Numbered from the stretch's first letter, positions 1 to 7,054 are shown. The stretch is 12,672 nucleotides of DNA from Giesbergeria sp. (GCA_017987055.1 JAGNUJ010000041.1:1-12672); one strand, 5' to 3'. The notes: generated by a model from the sequence alone, not told the origin. Numbers and translations: made by a program.

Positions 1-5
1 GCAAC

Positions 6-27
6 AAAAACGGCACCCGCAGGTGCC
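6..27 (-). terminator. Intrinsic terminator downstream of glcB
   Basis: On the minus strand a perfect 6-bp stem (GGCACC / GGTGCC, at 22-27 and 12-17) with a four-base loop is followed by a G and a run of T (complement of 6-10). It sits about 70 bases beyond the glcB stop codon, after the repeat at 36-83, and is well placed to end the glcB transcript. Confidence 0.8.
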
Positions 28-35
28 ATTAATGC

Positions 36-83
36 TCAAAACGGCCTCTAGCCCTTTAAATACATGCGCTAGCAGCTATCAAA
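36..83 (-). repeat. Family repeat, copy A (3' of glcB)
   Basis: Read on the minus strand it begins with the core GATAGCTGCTAGCGC (66-80) and continues through GTATTTAAAGGGCTAGAGGCC. Over 38 bases it differs from copy D (4676-4723) at only two positions. It starts about 16 bases after the glcB stop codon and has the same orientation as that gene. CTAGC and GCTAG inside it can pair. I recall this motif as common between genes in Comamonadaceae; its function is unknown to me. Confidence 0.8.
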
Positions 84-96
84 TTAACATCTCCCG

Positions 97-2304
97 TTAA
101 GCCGCCGCCTTCACTTTCAGACGCCAAGCGTGCAGCAGCGGCTCGGTGTAGCCGCTGGGCTGCTCCAAGCCTTTGAACACCAACTCGCACGCCGCTTTGT
201 AGGCCGATGACGTCTCGAAGTTGCCGGCCATTGGCTGGTACAGCGGATCGCCGGCGTTTTGGCCATCGACCACAGCGGCCATGCGCTCGAAGGTTTCTTT
301 GACTTGGCGCTCAGTCACCACGCCGTGCAGCAGCCAGTTGGCCATGTGCTGGCTGGAGATGCGCAGCGTGGCGCGGTCTTCCATCAGGCCGACGTTGTGG
401 ATGTCCGGCACTTTGGAGCAGCCCACGCCCTGATCGACCCAGCGCACCACGTAGCCCAAGATGCCTTGGGCGTTGTTGTCCAGCTCTTGCTGCTTTTCGG
501 CGTCCGACCAGTTGGGCGTGGCGGTGACGGGAATGGTCAGCAGGCCGGTCAGCAGGTCGTCGCGCACGGCGTTGAAGTCGGTTTTTTCCAGCTCGATTTG
601 GATGTCGCTGACTTTGACTTGGTGGTAGTGCAGTGCGTGCAGCGTCGCGCCCGTGGGGCTGGGCACCCACGCGGTGTTGGCGCCGGCTTTGGGATGGGCG
701 ATTTTTTGCTCCAGCATCGCCGCCATCAGGTCGGGCATCGCCCACATGCCTTTGCCGATTTGCGCCTTGCCGCGCAGACCGCATTCCAAACCCACCAGCA
801 CGTTGTTGCGCTCATACGACTGAATCCACGCGCTGGTTTTCATGTCGCCTTTGCGAATCATCGGGCCCGCTTGCATGGCGCTGTGCATCTCGTCGCCGGT
901 GCGGTCCAGAAAGCCGGTGTTGATAAACGCCACGCGGCTGGCGGCGGCGCCAATGCAGGCTTTCAGGTTGACCGAGGTGCGGCGCTCCTCGTCCATGATG
1001 CCCAGCTTGACGGTGCTATCGGGCAGGCCCAGCAGCTGCTCGACGCGGCCAAACAGCTCGCTGGCAAACGCCACTTCGGCGGGGCCGTGCATTTTTGGCT
1101 TGACGATGTAGACCGAGCCTTTGCGCGAGTTGCGCAGACCATTGGCACCATGCCCTTGCAGGTCGTGCAGCGCAATCGCCGTGGTGACGACCGCGTCCAT
1201 GATGCCTTCGGGGATTTCGCGCTGCGCGCCCTGCGCGTCGGTGTAGAGGATGGCCGGGTTGGTCATCAGGTGGCCAACGTTGCGCAGGAACATCAGCGAG
1301 CGGCCATGCAGGCGTACTTCGCCGCTGCCGCTGGCTGCCGTGTAAACGCGGTCGGCGTTCAGGCCGCGCGTGAGGGTTTTACCGCCTTTGTCGAAGGACT
1401 CGGTCAGCGTGCCCTTCAAGATACCCAGCCAGTTGCTGTAGCCCAGCAGCTTGTCGTCGGCGTCCACGGCGGCGACCGAGTCTTCCAAATCGAGGATGGT
1501 CGATAGCGCCGATTCAATCACCAAGTCGGCCACGCCGGCGGCGTCGCTGGCACCAATCGTCGTCGCGCGGTTGATGATGATGTCGAGGTGCAAGCCGTTA
1601 TGTACCAACAGCACCGAGGTCGGCGCGGCGGCGTCGCCTTGGTAGCCGACCAGTTGGGTGTTGTCTTGCAGACCGGTTGTGGCACCGCCTTGCAGCGTGA
1701 CCACCAATTGGCCGCCGGCGATGGCGTAGCCGGTCGATTCTTGGTGCGAGCCGTTGGCCAGCGGCGCGGCTTGGTCGAGCAAATTGCGCGCAAAAGCGAT
1801 GACTTTGGCGCCGCGCTTTTCGTTGTAGCCAGGGCCTTTGGCGCAGCCGTCGGCCTCGGCAATGGCGTCGGTGCCGTACAGCGCGTCGTACAGGCTGCCC
1901 CAGCGGGCGTTGGCGGCGTTCAGCGCGTAGCGGGCGTTCAGGATCGGCACCACCAACTGCGGACCGGCTTGCACGGCCAGCTCGTCATCGACGTTGGCGG
2001 TGGTGGTTTGCACGCCTTCGGGCACGGGCACCAAGTAGCCAATCGTCGTCAAAAAATTGCGGTAGGCCGCCATGTCCGTGATCGGGCCGGGATGGGCTTG
2101 GTGCCAGGTGTCCAGCTCGGTTTGCAGGCGGTCGCGCTCGGCCAGCAGGGCGATGTTGCGCGGCGCCAAGTCGCCCACGATGGCGTCAAAACCTTGCCAA
2201 AAAGCGGCGCTATCGACGCCGGTGCCGGGCAGCACTTGCTCGTTGATGAAGCGGTGCAAGTTGCTGGCCACTTGCAGGCGATGGATGGAGGTGCGTGCGG
2301 TCAT
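97..2304 (-). CDS. glcB: Malate synthase G
   Basis: Condenses glyoxylate with acetyl-CoA and water to give malate and CoA, in the cytoplasm (glyoxylate shunt or glycolate use). The protein is 735 residues, close to the 723 of E. coli GlcB. Family landmarks in order: LDLEDS (E274), FLRNVGHLM (R341), GIMDEERR (E439), [10 protein letters not shown] (D467), [11 protein letters not shown] (near 518-527), and [16 protein letters not shown] with C629 and D643. By the conserved motifs R341, E439, D467 and D643 match E. coli R338, E427, D455 and D631, the catalytic and Mg-binding set; C629 matches the oxidation-prone C617. I chose the ATG at 2304 rather than 2358 because GGAG lies 9 bases upstream and the [13 protein letters not shown] start fits the family. 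No glc operon partner is adjacent, so it appears monocistronic, ending at the terminator at 6-27. The identification is secure. Confidence 0.97.
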   Translation of the reverse strand: MTARTSIHRLQVASNLHRFINEQVLPGTGVDSAAFWQGFDAIVGDLAPRNIALLAERDRLQTELDTWHQAHPGPITDMAAYRNFLTTIGYLVPVPEGVQTTTANVDDELAVQAGPQLVVPILNARYALNAANARWGSLYDALYGTDAIAEADGCAKGPGYNEKRGAKVIAFARNLLDQAAPLANGSHQESTGYAIAGGQLVVTLQGGATTGLQDNTQLVGYQGDAAAPTSVLLVHNGLHLDIIINRATTIGASDAAGVADLVIESALSTILDLEDSVAAVDADDKLLGYSNWLGILKGTLTESFDKGGKTLTRGLNADRVYTAASGSGEVRLHGRSLMFLRNVGHLMTNPAILYTDAQGAQREIPEGIMDAVVTTAIALHDLQGHGANGLRNSRKGSVYIVKPKMHGPAEVAFASELFGRVEQLLGLPDSTVKLGIMDEERRTSVNLKACIGAAASRVAFINTGFLDRTGDEMHSAMQAGPMIRKGDMKTSAWIQSYERNNVLVGLECGLRGKAQIGKGMWAMPDLMAAMLEQKIAHPKAGANTAWVPSPTGATLHALHYHQVKVSDIQIELEKTDFNAVRDDLLTGLLTIPVTATPNWSDAEKQQELDNNAQGILGYVVRWVDQGVGCSKVPDIHNVGLMEDRATLRISSQHMANWLLHGVVTERQVKETFERMAAVVDGQNAGDPLYQPMAGNFETSSAYKAACELVFKGLEQPSGYTEPLLHAWRLKVKAAA

Positions 2305-2313
2305 ATCAAAAAA

Positions 2314-2317
2314 CTCC
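2314..2317 (-). promoter_or_regulatory. Ribosome binding site of glcB
   Basis: GGAG on the minus strand, 9 bases before the ATG at 2302-2304. It supports this start over the in-frame ATG at 2356-2358, which would add 18 residues outside the usual family N-terminus. Confidence 0.65.
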
Positions 2318-2343
2318 AAAGGTAAAAATTCAGAAATTTGGTT

Positions 2344-2358
2344 TTGCACTTTGTGCAA
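2344..2358. promoter_or_regulatory. Candidate operator upstream of glcB
   Basis: Perfect palindrome TTGCAC-TTT-GTGCAA (6-base arms, 3-base spacer), 40-54 bases upstream of the glcB ATG. The size and place suit a dimeric repressor or activator site, but no regulator gene is adjacent and I cannot name the factor. It could also form a small hairpin in the 5' leader. Confidence 0.35.
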
Positions 2359-2463
2359 CTGTCATCGACTGTATTCGATTTGAATAACGGCATAAAGAGG
2401 CTGAAAAATCATAAACCTGTGACTTTTATGCAGGTAATCAGCGCGCGGCGACGGCTGGACAGT

Positions 2464-2563
2464 ATTTATTTTGATAGCTGCTAGCGCAAGTATTTAATGG
2501 ATTTGAGCATGTTTTAGTATTGAAAGTGTTTAAACACGAGCGCTAGCAGCTATCAAAATAAAT
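2464..2563. repeat. 24-bp perfect inverted repeat made of family repeat copies B and C
   Basis: The left arm is 2464-2487 and the right arm 2540-2563; they are exact reverse complements, separated by 52 bases. Each arm ends in the family core GATAGCTGCTAGCGC (2473-2487 on plus, 2540-2554 on minus). Unlike copies A and D, the second half of the element (GGGCTAGAGGCC) is not recognisable in either copy. It could fold into a long stem or cruciform, or simply be two head-to-head insertions of the repeat. Confidence 0.85.
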
Positions 2564-2642
2564 CAACCAACTGCGTTGCCAACAGGGCTGGCGCAGCGGC
2601 GATGGGTGGCTCGGTGCGCGCTTGGCTAGACTGGCAGACTGG

Positions 2643-2649
2643 AAGGAAA
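2643..2649 (+). promoter_or_regulatory. Ribosome binding site of the amidohydrolase
   Basis: A purine-rich AAGGAAA ending 6 bases before the ATG at 2656. It decides the start against the in-frame ATG at 2602, which has no comparable signal and would add 18 residues before the family N-terminus. Confidence 0.6.
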
Positions 2650-2655
2650 CTCACC

Positions 2656-3867
2656 ATGCACCTCATCGAATCGATTGCCCAGCAAGCGGGCGCTATGGCC
2701 GCGCTGCGGCGCGACCTGCACGCCCACCCCGAGCTGCGCTTTGAAGAACACCGCACCGCCGACATCGTTGCGCGCCAGCTGACCGACTGGGGCATTCCCA
2801 TCCACCGGGGGCTGGGCACCACCGGCGTGGTCGGCATCGTCCACGGCCGTGACGGCGGCGCGTGCGGCCGCGCTTTGGGGCTGCGCGCCGACATGGACGC
2901 GCTGCCGATGACGGAGTTCAACACCTTTGCCCACGCCAGCCGCCATCCGGGAAAAATGCACGCCTGCGGTCACGACGGCCACACGGCGATGCTGCTGGCG
3001 GCGGCGCAGCACTTGGCCGAAAAACCCGAAAACCGCGACTTTGACGGCACGGTCTATTTGATCTTTCAGCCGGCCGAAGAAGGCGGCGGCGGCGCGCGCG
3101 AGATGATCAACGAGGGGCTGTTCACGCTGTTTCCGATGCAGGCGGTGTTTGGCATGCACAACTGGCCGGGCATGGTGCCGGGGCAAATGGCAGTCAGCCC
3201 CGGCGCGGTGATGGCGTCGAGCAACGAATTCAAAATCACCATCCACGGCAAAGGCGGCCACGCCGCCATGCCGCACACCGGCGTCGATCCGGTGCCGATT
3301 GCCTGCCAAATGGTGCTGGCGTTCCAAACCATCCTGACGCGCAACAAAAAGCCGGTCGATGCCGGCGTGATTTCGGTGACGATGGTCAACGCGGGCGAGG
3401 CCACCAACGTGGTGCCCGACCACTGCGAGCTGCAAGGCACGGTGCGCACCTTCAGCATCGAAGTGCTGGATTTGATCGAGCGGCGCATGCGCCAAGTCGC
3501 CGAGCATATTTGCGCCGCGCACGAGGCGAGTTGCGATTTTGAGTTTCTGCGCAACTACCCGCCGACCATCAACAGCGCGCCCGAGGCGGCGTTTGCGCGC
3601 CAAGTGATGGAGAGCATCGTCGGCGCGGAAAATGTGGTCGAGCAAGAGCCGACGATGGGCGCCGAAGACTTCGCCTTCATGCTGCAAGCCAAGCCGGGCG
3701 CGTACTGCTTTCTTGCCAACGGCGACGGCACGCACCGCGATATCGGCCACGGCGGCGGCCCCTGCACGCTGCACAACCCGAGCTACGACTTCAACGATGC
3801 GCTGATTCCGCTGGGCGCGACCTATTGGGTGCGGCTGGCGCAGCAGTGGCTGGCGCAGCCGGCTTAA
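2656..3867 (+). CDS. M20-family amidohydrolase (hippurate hydrolase / N-acyl amino acid amidohydrolase type)
   Basis: A di-metal hydrolase of the M20D / HipO-like group, expected to cleave the amide bond of N-acyl or N-aroyl amino acids in the cytoplasm. The protein is 403 residues, a normal length. Motifs in order: LGLRADMDALPM (75-85), HACGHDGH (102-109; metal ligands C104, H106), FQPAEEGGGG (137-146; catalytic E141, metal ligand E142), FGMHNWPG (H168), the dimerisation-domain stretch GKGGHAAMPHTGVDP (198-212), GAEDFAFM (335-342) and the late ligand H373 in TLHNPSY. The cysteine at 104 is typical of the aminoacylase/hippuricase subgroup. No signal peptide is present. It stands alone on its strand; its stop codon overlaps that of the next gene, which runs the other way. 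The fold and chemistry are secure; the true substrate (hippurate, N-acetyl amino acid, indole-3-acetyl conjugate or other) cannot be read from the sequence. Confidence 0.92.
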   Translation: MHLIESIAQQAGAMAALRRDLHAHPELRFEEHRTADIVARQLTDWGIPIHRGLGTTGVVGIVHGRDGGACGRALGLRADMDALPMTEFNTFAHASRHPGKMHACGHDGHTAMLLAAAQHLAEKPENRDFDGTVYLIFQPAEEGGGGAREMINEGLFTLFPMQAVFGMHNWPGMVPGQMAVSPGAVMASSNEFKITIHGKGGHAAMPHTGVDPVPIACQMVLAFQTILTRNKKPVDAGVISVTMVNAGEATNVVPDHCELQGTVRTFSIEVLDLIERRMRQVAEHICAAHEASCDFEFLRNYPPTINSAPEAAFARQVMESIVGAENVVEQEPTMGAEDFAFMLQAKPGAYCFLANGDGTHRDIGHGGGPCTLHNPSYDFNDALIPLGATYWVRLAQQWLAQPA

Positions 3868-4184
3868 CCGGCGTCTGTTGGCGACAGCAGCTCATCAAAC
3901 TGCGCGTTCAATTTGGCCATCAGCGGCTCTTTGAACGCGCTGAACAAAAAGCCCAGTTGCGCCGTGAGCACAAATTGATCGGCCTGCACTTGCAGCTGGC
4001 CTTGGATGCCGGCGTTTTCAAAGTACAGTGTGTCTTGCTCGGCGCTTTCTGCGCCCCCTGTGCCGGTTTCGTAGCGGCTGGTGACGTCAAATTTTTTCTC
4101 GGCCTTTTGCGCCCAAAGGTGGGCGACTTGGCGCGCTGCGGGCAAGCCCAGTTGGTGCGGGCGGTGGATGTGGATGCCAGACAT
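3864..4184 (-). CDS. Polyhydroxyalkanoic acid system family protein
   Basis: A 106-residue protein that I recognise as the PHA_gran_rgn family (PF09650), named for genes near polyhydroxyalkanoate granule loci; the biochemical role is not established. Family marks are the start MSGIHIHRPHQLGLPAAR, a WAQKAEKKFDV segment near 24-34, and a C-terminal LGFLFSAFKEPL followed by an amphipathic helix. There is no signal peptide or membrane segment. The ATG at 4184 matches the family start, although no good Shine-Dalgarno sequence precedes it. The stop codon shares bases with that of the convergent amidohydrolase gene. It is transcribed divergently from the DUF1840 gene across 128 bases with no obvious promoter. 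No PHA synthase or phasin is visible in the window, so the link to PHA rests on family membership only. Confidence 0.85.
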   Translation of the reverse strand: MSGIHIHRPHQLGLPAARQVAHLWAQKAEKKFDVTSRYETGTGGAESAEQDTLYFENAGIQGQLQVQADQFVLTAQLGFLFSAFKEPLMAKLNAQFDELLSPTDAG

Positions 4185-4312
4185 GCGGGGGCTTTGTAGA
4201 AAGGGGAGGAGTGCGAGGCAAGTGCAGAGAGGCGCACCATAAAACGCAGTTGGCCTACAGCACCTTAGCGCCTGAGCCGATACAGTGAGAGTTTACTAAT
4301 GCAGGATGCTCC

Positions 4313-4675
4313 ATGCTCTACAAATTCAAATCCCGCTCGACCGCTGACCTGATTTTGCTGGAGCCGCACGGGCGGCGGCTGTTGCAGATCATCGGCAAAG
4401 AGCCAGGCGCTAACGGCATCGTGACCGTGGCGCAAATTCCGGCGGCGGTTGCGGCGCTGGAGGCGGCGGTGCTCGACGATGAGCGCCGCACTGCCGCCGC
4501 CCAAGAGCAAGCCAAAGCGCAAATAGCCGCAGCGCACGCGGCGGGCGAGGATACCGACGACGCGCTGGCCAAGGACGACAGTCAAACCGTCAGCCTGCGC
4601 CAACGCGCTGCGCCGTTTATTGAGATGCTGCGGCGCAGCTTGGCGGGCGGGCACGATGTGGTCTGGGGTGCATAA
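4313..4675 (+). CDS. DUF1840 domain-containing protein
   Basis: A 120-residue protein matching the DUF1840 family (PF08895) of betaproteobacteria, function unknown. The diagnostic N-terminus MLYKFKSRSTADLILLEP is followed by LLQIIGKEPGANGIV (near 23-37) and an alanine-rich helical stretch, IPAAVAALEAAV. The C-terminus, QRAAPFIEMLRRS then GGHDVVWG, is also family-like. The middle (about 62-90) is rich in Ala, Glu, Gln and Asp and probably forms a charged helix or linker. The ATG has an AGGA about 7 bases upstream. No signal peptide or membrane helix is seen. It is followed directly by family repeat copy D and then a strong terminator, so it looks like a single-gene unit. Confidence 0.88.
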   Translation: MLYKFKSRSTADLILLEPHGRRLLQIIGKEPGANGIVTVAQIPAAVAALEAAVLDDERRTAAAQEQAKAQIAAAHAAGEDTDDALAKDDSQTVSLRQRAAPFIEMLRRSLAGGHDVVWGA

Positions 4676-4723
4676 AAATGATAGCTGCTAGCGCCCGTAT
4701 TTAAAGGGCTAGAGGCCTAAAAC
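4676..4723 (+). repeat. Family repeat, copy D (3' of the DUF1840 gene)
   Basis: The core GATAGCTGCTAGCGC lies at 4680-4694, four bases after the stop codon, and is followed by GTATTTAAAGGGCTAGAGGCC (4696-4716). It is nearly identical to copy A over 38 bases and again has the orientation of the gene it follows. GCCC and GGGC (with flanking TAG/CTA) can form a small stem around GTATTTAA. Confidence 0.85.
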
Positions 4724-4746
4724 ATCCAAAAATCATCCGTAAACGT

Positions 4747-4787
4747 AAAAAAGCCGCCGCTCTGTGGCCAGAGCTGGCGGCTTTTTT
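4747..4787. terminator. Bidirectional intrinsic terminator
   Basis: Six A, then GCCGCC-GCTCTG (4753-4764), a TGGC loop, then CAGAGC-T-GGCGGC (4769-4781) and six T. The stem is 12 bp with one bulged base and has A and T tracts on its two sides, so it can end transcripts from both directions: DUF1840 rightward and the long liv-ligase operon leftward. It lies between the two converging genes, 28 bases from the ligase stop codon. Confidence 0.92.
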
Positions 4788-4815
4788 GTGGGCGCACTGA
4801 GCCCAGAGTGGACTA

Positions 4816-6063
4816 TCAGCGGTAGCTGCGCGCGTCCTCAATCACTTTGCCGTCGTTGGGCAGGCTGCCCGGAGCGACCAGCTCGACTTCGCCGCGCAGT
4901 TTGGTGACTTCGCGGATGGCGTCTTGCAGGCGCTCGGCCAAGCCGGACGAGGTTTCGGTGGTTTCGACCTGCAACACCATGTGGTCGTTGGCCATTTCGC
5001 CGGTGACCACCAAGCGGGCACGCTGCACTTGCGGAAAGCGTGCCGCAATGCTGGCGACTTGGCCGGGGTGGACAAACATGCCGCGCACTTTGGTGGTTTG
5101 GTCGGCGCGGCCCATCCAGCCTTTGATGCGCACGTTGGTGCGGCCCGTGGGGCACTGGCCGGGCAAGATGGCCGACAGGTCGCCGGTGCCAAAGCGGACC
5201 AAAGGGTAGTCGGGGTTGAGCGTGGTCACCACCAGCTCGCCGACTTCGCCTTCAGGCACCGGATCGCCCGTGCCGGGGCGGACGATTTCGACGATGACGT
5301 GCTCGTCCAGCACCAAGCCTTCGCGCGCCGAGGTTTCGTAGGCAATTAAGCCCAGGTCTGCCGTGCCGTAGCACTGGTAGCCGTTGATGCCGCGCTCGGC
5401 AAACCAGTCGCGCAGCGAAGGCGGAAAGGCTTCGGCTGACAGCAGCGCTTTGGTCAGGCTGGGCAGGGGCTGCTTGAGTTCGGCGGCTTTTTCCAAAATC
5501 AATTTCAGAAAGCTTGGCGTGCCGATGTAGCCCGCGGGGCGCAATTCAGCCATCGCTTGCACTTGTTGCTCGGTCTGGCCGGTGCCGCCGGGAAACACGG
5601 TGCAGCCCAGCGCGTGGGCACCGTTTTCCATCATTGAGCCAGCGGGCACAAAGTGGTAGCTAAAGCTGTTGTGCGCCAGTTCGCCCGCGCGAAAGCCAGC
5701 GGCGTGCAGCGCGCGCGCCATGCGCCAGTAGTCGCGCCGGGCACCTTCGGGCTCATAAATCGGACCGGGGCTGCAAAAAACGCGCGGCATACCGGGGCCA
5801 AAACCCATGGTGGCAAAGCCGCCAAAGGCGTTGTCAGCGCGCTGCGCCGCTTGGCGCTCTTGCAGCTGGTATTTGCGCGTGACCGGCAGCGTCGCCAGCG
5901 CTGCGCGGCTATTGATGCTGGCGGGGTCGATGCCGGCCAAAATTTCAGCAAAAGCGGGCGAGTTGCTGCGCGCATTTTCGATTTGGGTCGGCAGGGCGGC
6001 CATCAAATCGGCTTCGCGTTCGGCGGGGTCACTGTTTTCCAATGCGTCGTAAAAAGAGTTCAT
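4816..6063 (-). CDS. PaaK-like adenylate-forming CoA ligase (phenylacetate-CoA ligase family)
   Basis: Probably activates a carboxylic acid with ATP to the acyl-adenylate and then the CoA thioester, in the cytoplasm; the substrate is unknown. The protein is 415 residues, near the usual 430 of PaaK. Recognisable motifs: QCYGTADLGLIAYE (230-243, the YGxxE-type A5 motif), RFGTGDLS (290-297, A7), KGWMGRADQTTKVRGMFVHP (314-333, the hinge and C-terminal domain junction as in PaaK) and NDGKVIEDAR (K406, candidate A10 lysine). The phosphate-binding loop, usually SSGTTGKP, reads CSPGPIYEPEG (97-107), an unusual change. I chose the ATG at 6063 because MNSFYDALENSDPAERE looks like the family start; a GTG at 6105 would add 14 residues, and neither has a good ribosome site. 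It lies 71 bases after livF and is the last gene of the operon, ending at the terminator at 4747-4787. This position suggests it acts on what the transporter brings in. Confidence 0.85.
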   Translation of the reverse strand: MNSFYDALENSDPAEREADLMAALPTQIENARSNSPAFAEILAGIDPASINSRAALATLPVTRKYQLQERQAAQRADNAFGGFATMGFGPGMPRVFCSPGPIYEPEGARRDYWRMARALHAAGFRAGELAHNSFSYHFVPAGSMMENGAHALGCTVFPGGTGQTEQQVQAMAELRPAGYIGTPSFLKLILEKAAELKQPLPSLTKALLSAEAFPPSLRDWFAERGINGYQCYGTADLGLIAYETSAREGLVLDEHVIVEIVRPGTGDPVPEGEVGELVVTTLNPDYPLVRFGTGDLSAILPGQCPTGRTNVRIKGWMGRADQTTKVRGMFVHPGQVASIAARFPQVQRARLVVTGEMANDHMVLQVETTETSSGLAERLQDAIREVTKLRGEVELVAPGSLPNDGKVIEDARSYR

Positions 6064-6134
6064 GGTGGCAATAGGGGATGGGGTGTTGTGACGGTGTGCG
6101 AGCACAGCGTGGATTAAGCGCTGTTTTAGCCGAT

Positions 6135-6971
6135 TTAGGCCAACCAGCGCTTACGCCGCTTGTAGCTTTTCACGTCCTTGAAGCTTTTGCGCTCGCCACC
6201 GCCGACGCCGAGGTAAAACTCTTTCACGTCCTCGTTGTTGGCCAGTGCGCTGGCTTGGCCGTCCATCACCACGCGGCCCGATTCCATGATGTAGCCGTAG
6301 TCCGAATACTTCAGCGCCATGTTGGTGTTCTGCTCGGCCAGCAAGAAGGTGACTTTTTCTTTGGTGTTGAGGTCTTTGACGATGTTGAACACTTCTTCAA
6401 CGATTTGCGGAGCCAAGCCCATCGATGGCTCGTCTAGCAGCACCACGCTGGGGTTGGTCATGATGGCGCGGCCAATGGCGCACATTTGCTGCTCGCCGCC
6501 CGAGGTGTAGGCTGCCTGTGAGGTGCGGCGCGTCTTCAGGCGCGGAAAGTAGTTGTAGACCTTTTCCAGATTGGCAGCAATTTCGCCCTTGCTGGTTCGG
6601 GTGTAGGCACCGGTCATGAGGTTTTCTTCGATGGTCAGGTGGGCGAAGCAGTGGCGCCCCTCCATGACCTGCACCACACCGCGCCGCACCAGATCGGCTG
6701 GGGAGAGTTTTTCGATGCGTTCGCCGCGCAGCTCGATTGAGCCCTTGGTGACTTCGCCGCGCTCTCCCGCTAGTAGGTTGGAGACAGCGCGCAGCGTAGT
6801 CGTCTTGCCCGCGCCGTTGCCGCCCAAGATGGCGACGATGCTGCCCTCGGGCACCGCCAGCGATACTCCTTTGAGCACGAGGATCACATGGTTGTAGATG
6901 ACCTCAATGCCGTTGACCATGAGTATCGGTGCGGCAGAGTGAGTCGTGGTTGCGGTTTGGGGCTGGGTCAT
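6135..6971 (-). CDS. livF: LIV-type ABC transporter ATP-binding protein (LivF)
   Basis: One of the two ATPase subunits of a branched-chain-amino-acid-type (HAAT) importer, on the cytoplasmic face of the inner membrane. The protein is 278 residues, longer than the roughly 235 of E. coli LivF because of an N-terminal extension of about 15 residues and a basic tail (KSYKRRKRWLA). Motifs: Walker A GGNGAGKT (50-57), Q-loop Q101 in VVQVMEGRHCF, signature TSGGEQQM (156-163), Walker B VVLLDEP (176-182). The H-loop position reads AEQN, with no histidine, as usual for LivF. The ATG at 6971 has GGTGA five bases upstream; the GTG at 6980 would place the start inside that ribosome site. It follows the second binding-protein gene across 83 bases that contain a strong hairpin (7015-7042). 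The substrate cannot be told from this subunit. Confidence 0.93.
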   Translation of the reverse strand: MTQPQTATTTHSAAPILMVNGIEVIYNHVILVLKGVSLAVPEGSIVAILGGNGAGKTTTLRAVSNLLAGERGEVTKGSIELRGERIEKLSPADLVRRGVVQVMEGRHCFAHLTIEENLMTGAYTRTSKGEIAANLEKVYNYFPRLKTRRTSQAAYTSGGEQQMCAIGRAIMTNPSVVLLDEPSMGLAPQIVEEVFNIVKDLNTKEKVTFLLAEQNTNMALKYSDYGYIMESGRVVMDGQASALANNEDVKEFYLGVGGGERKSFKDVKSYKRRKRWLA

Positions 6972-7014
6972 TGAGTTCACCGTTTGTCATCAGAAAAGCA
7001 ATCGCGTGGGGTGC

Positions 7015-7042
7015 AAAATCCGCACCTTGCGGCGCGGATTTT
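7015..7042 (-). other. 12-bp hairpin with GCAA tetraloop between the binding-protein gene and livF
   Basis: On the minus strand AAAATCCGCGCC (7042-7031) pairs with GGTGCGGATTTT (7026-7015) around GCAA, a GNRA-type loop, with one G-T pair. CACC/GGTG outside can lengthen it past a bulge. No T-run follows other than the TTTT within the stem, so it is a weak terminator at best. It may protect the 3' end of the upstream receptor mRNA or partly attenuate livF. Confidence 0.75.
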
Positions 7043-7054
7043 CACCTTGGTTTT

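Larger units (their letters stand above)
2305..2655. other. Divergent intergenic region glcB / amidohydrolase
   Basis: This 351-base stretch has no credible gene. It must hold the promoters of glcB (leftward) and the amidohydrolase (rightward), but I could not identify convincing -35/-10 boxes. It contains the palindrome at 2344-2358, two opposed copies of the family repeat forming a 24-bp inverted repeat (2464-2563), and a 12-base palindrome GTGTTTAAACAC at 2526-2537. The part from 2380 to 2560 is clearly AT-richer than the flanking genes. Confidence 0.8.

Noticed and set aside
259..1506. A 415-codon open frame on the plus strand opposite glcB
   Set aside because: Antisense shadow of a securely identified gene in GC-rich DNA; its translation is His/Gly/Val-rich with no recognisable family.
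2305..2358. Upstream ATG that would lengthen GlcB by 18 residues
   Set aside because: The ATG at 2304 has the GGAG site and matches the family start; the upstream ATG would also place the palindrome at 2344-2358 inside the coding region.
2620..2655. A sigma-54 type promoter (TGGCAG...) before the amidohydrolase
   Set aside because: The second element (TTGC) is missing at the required spacing and the match lies too close to the ribosome site.
2626..3774. A 382-codon minus-strand frame opposite the amidohydrolase
   Set aside because: Composition (Arg/His/Ala-rich) and position mirror the M20 gene, whose metal-binding motifs are complete.
6064..6105. GTG start adding 14 residues to the PaaK-like ligase
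   Set aside because: The extra residues do not look like the family and there is no ribosome site; since neither start has a good one, the call is not certain.
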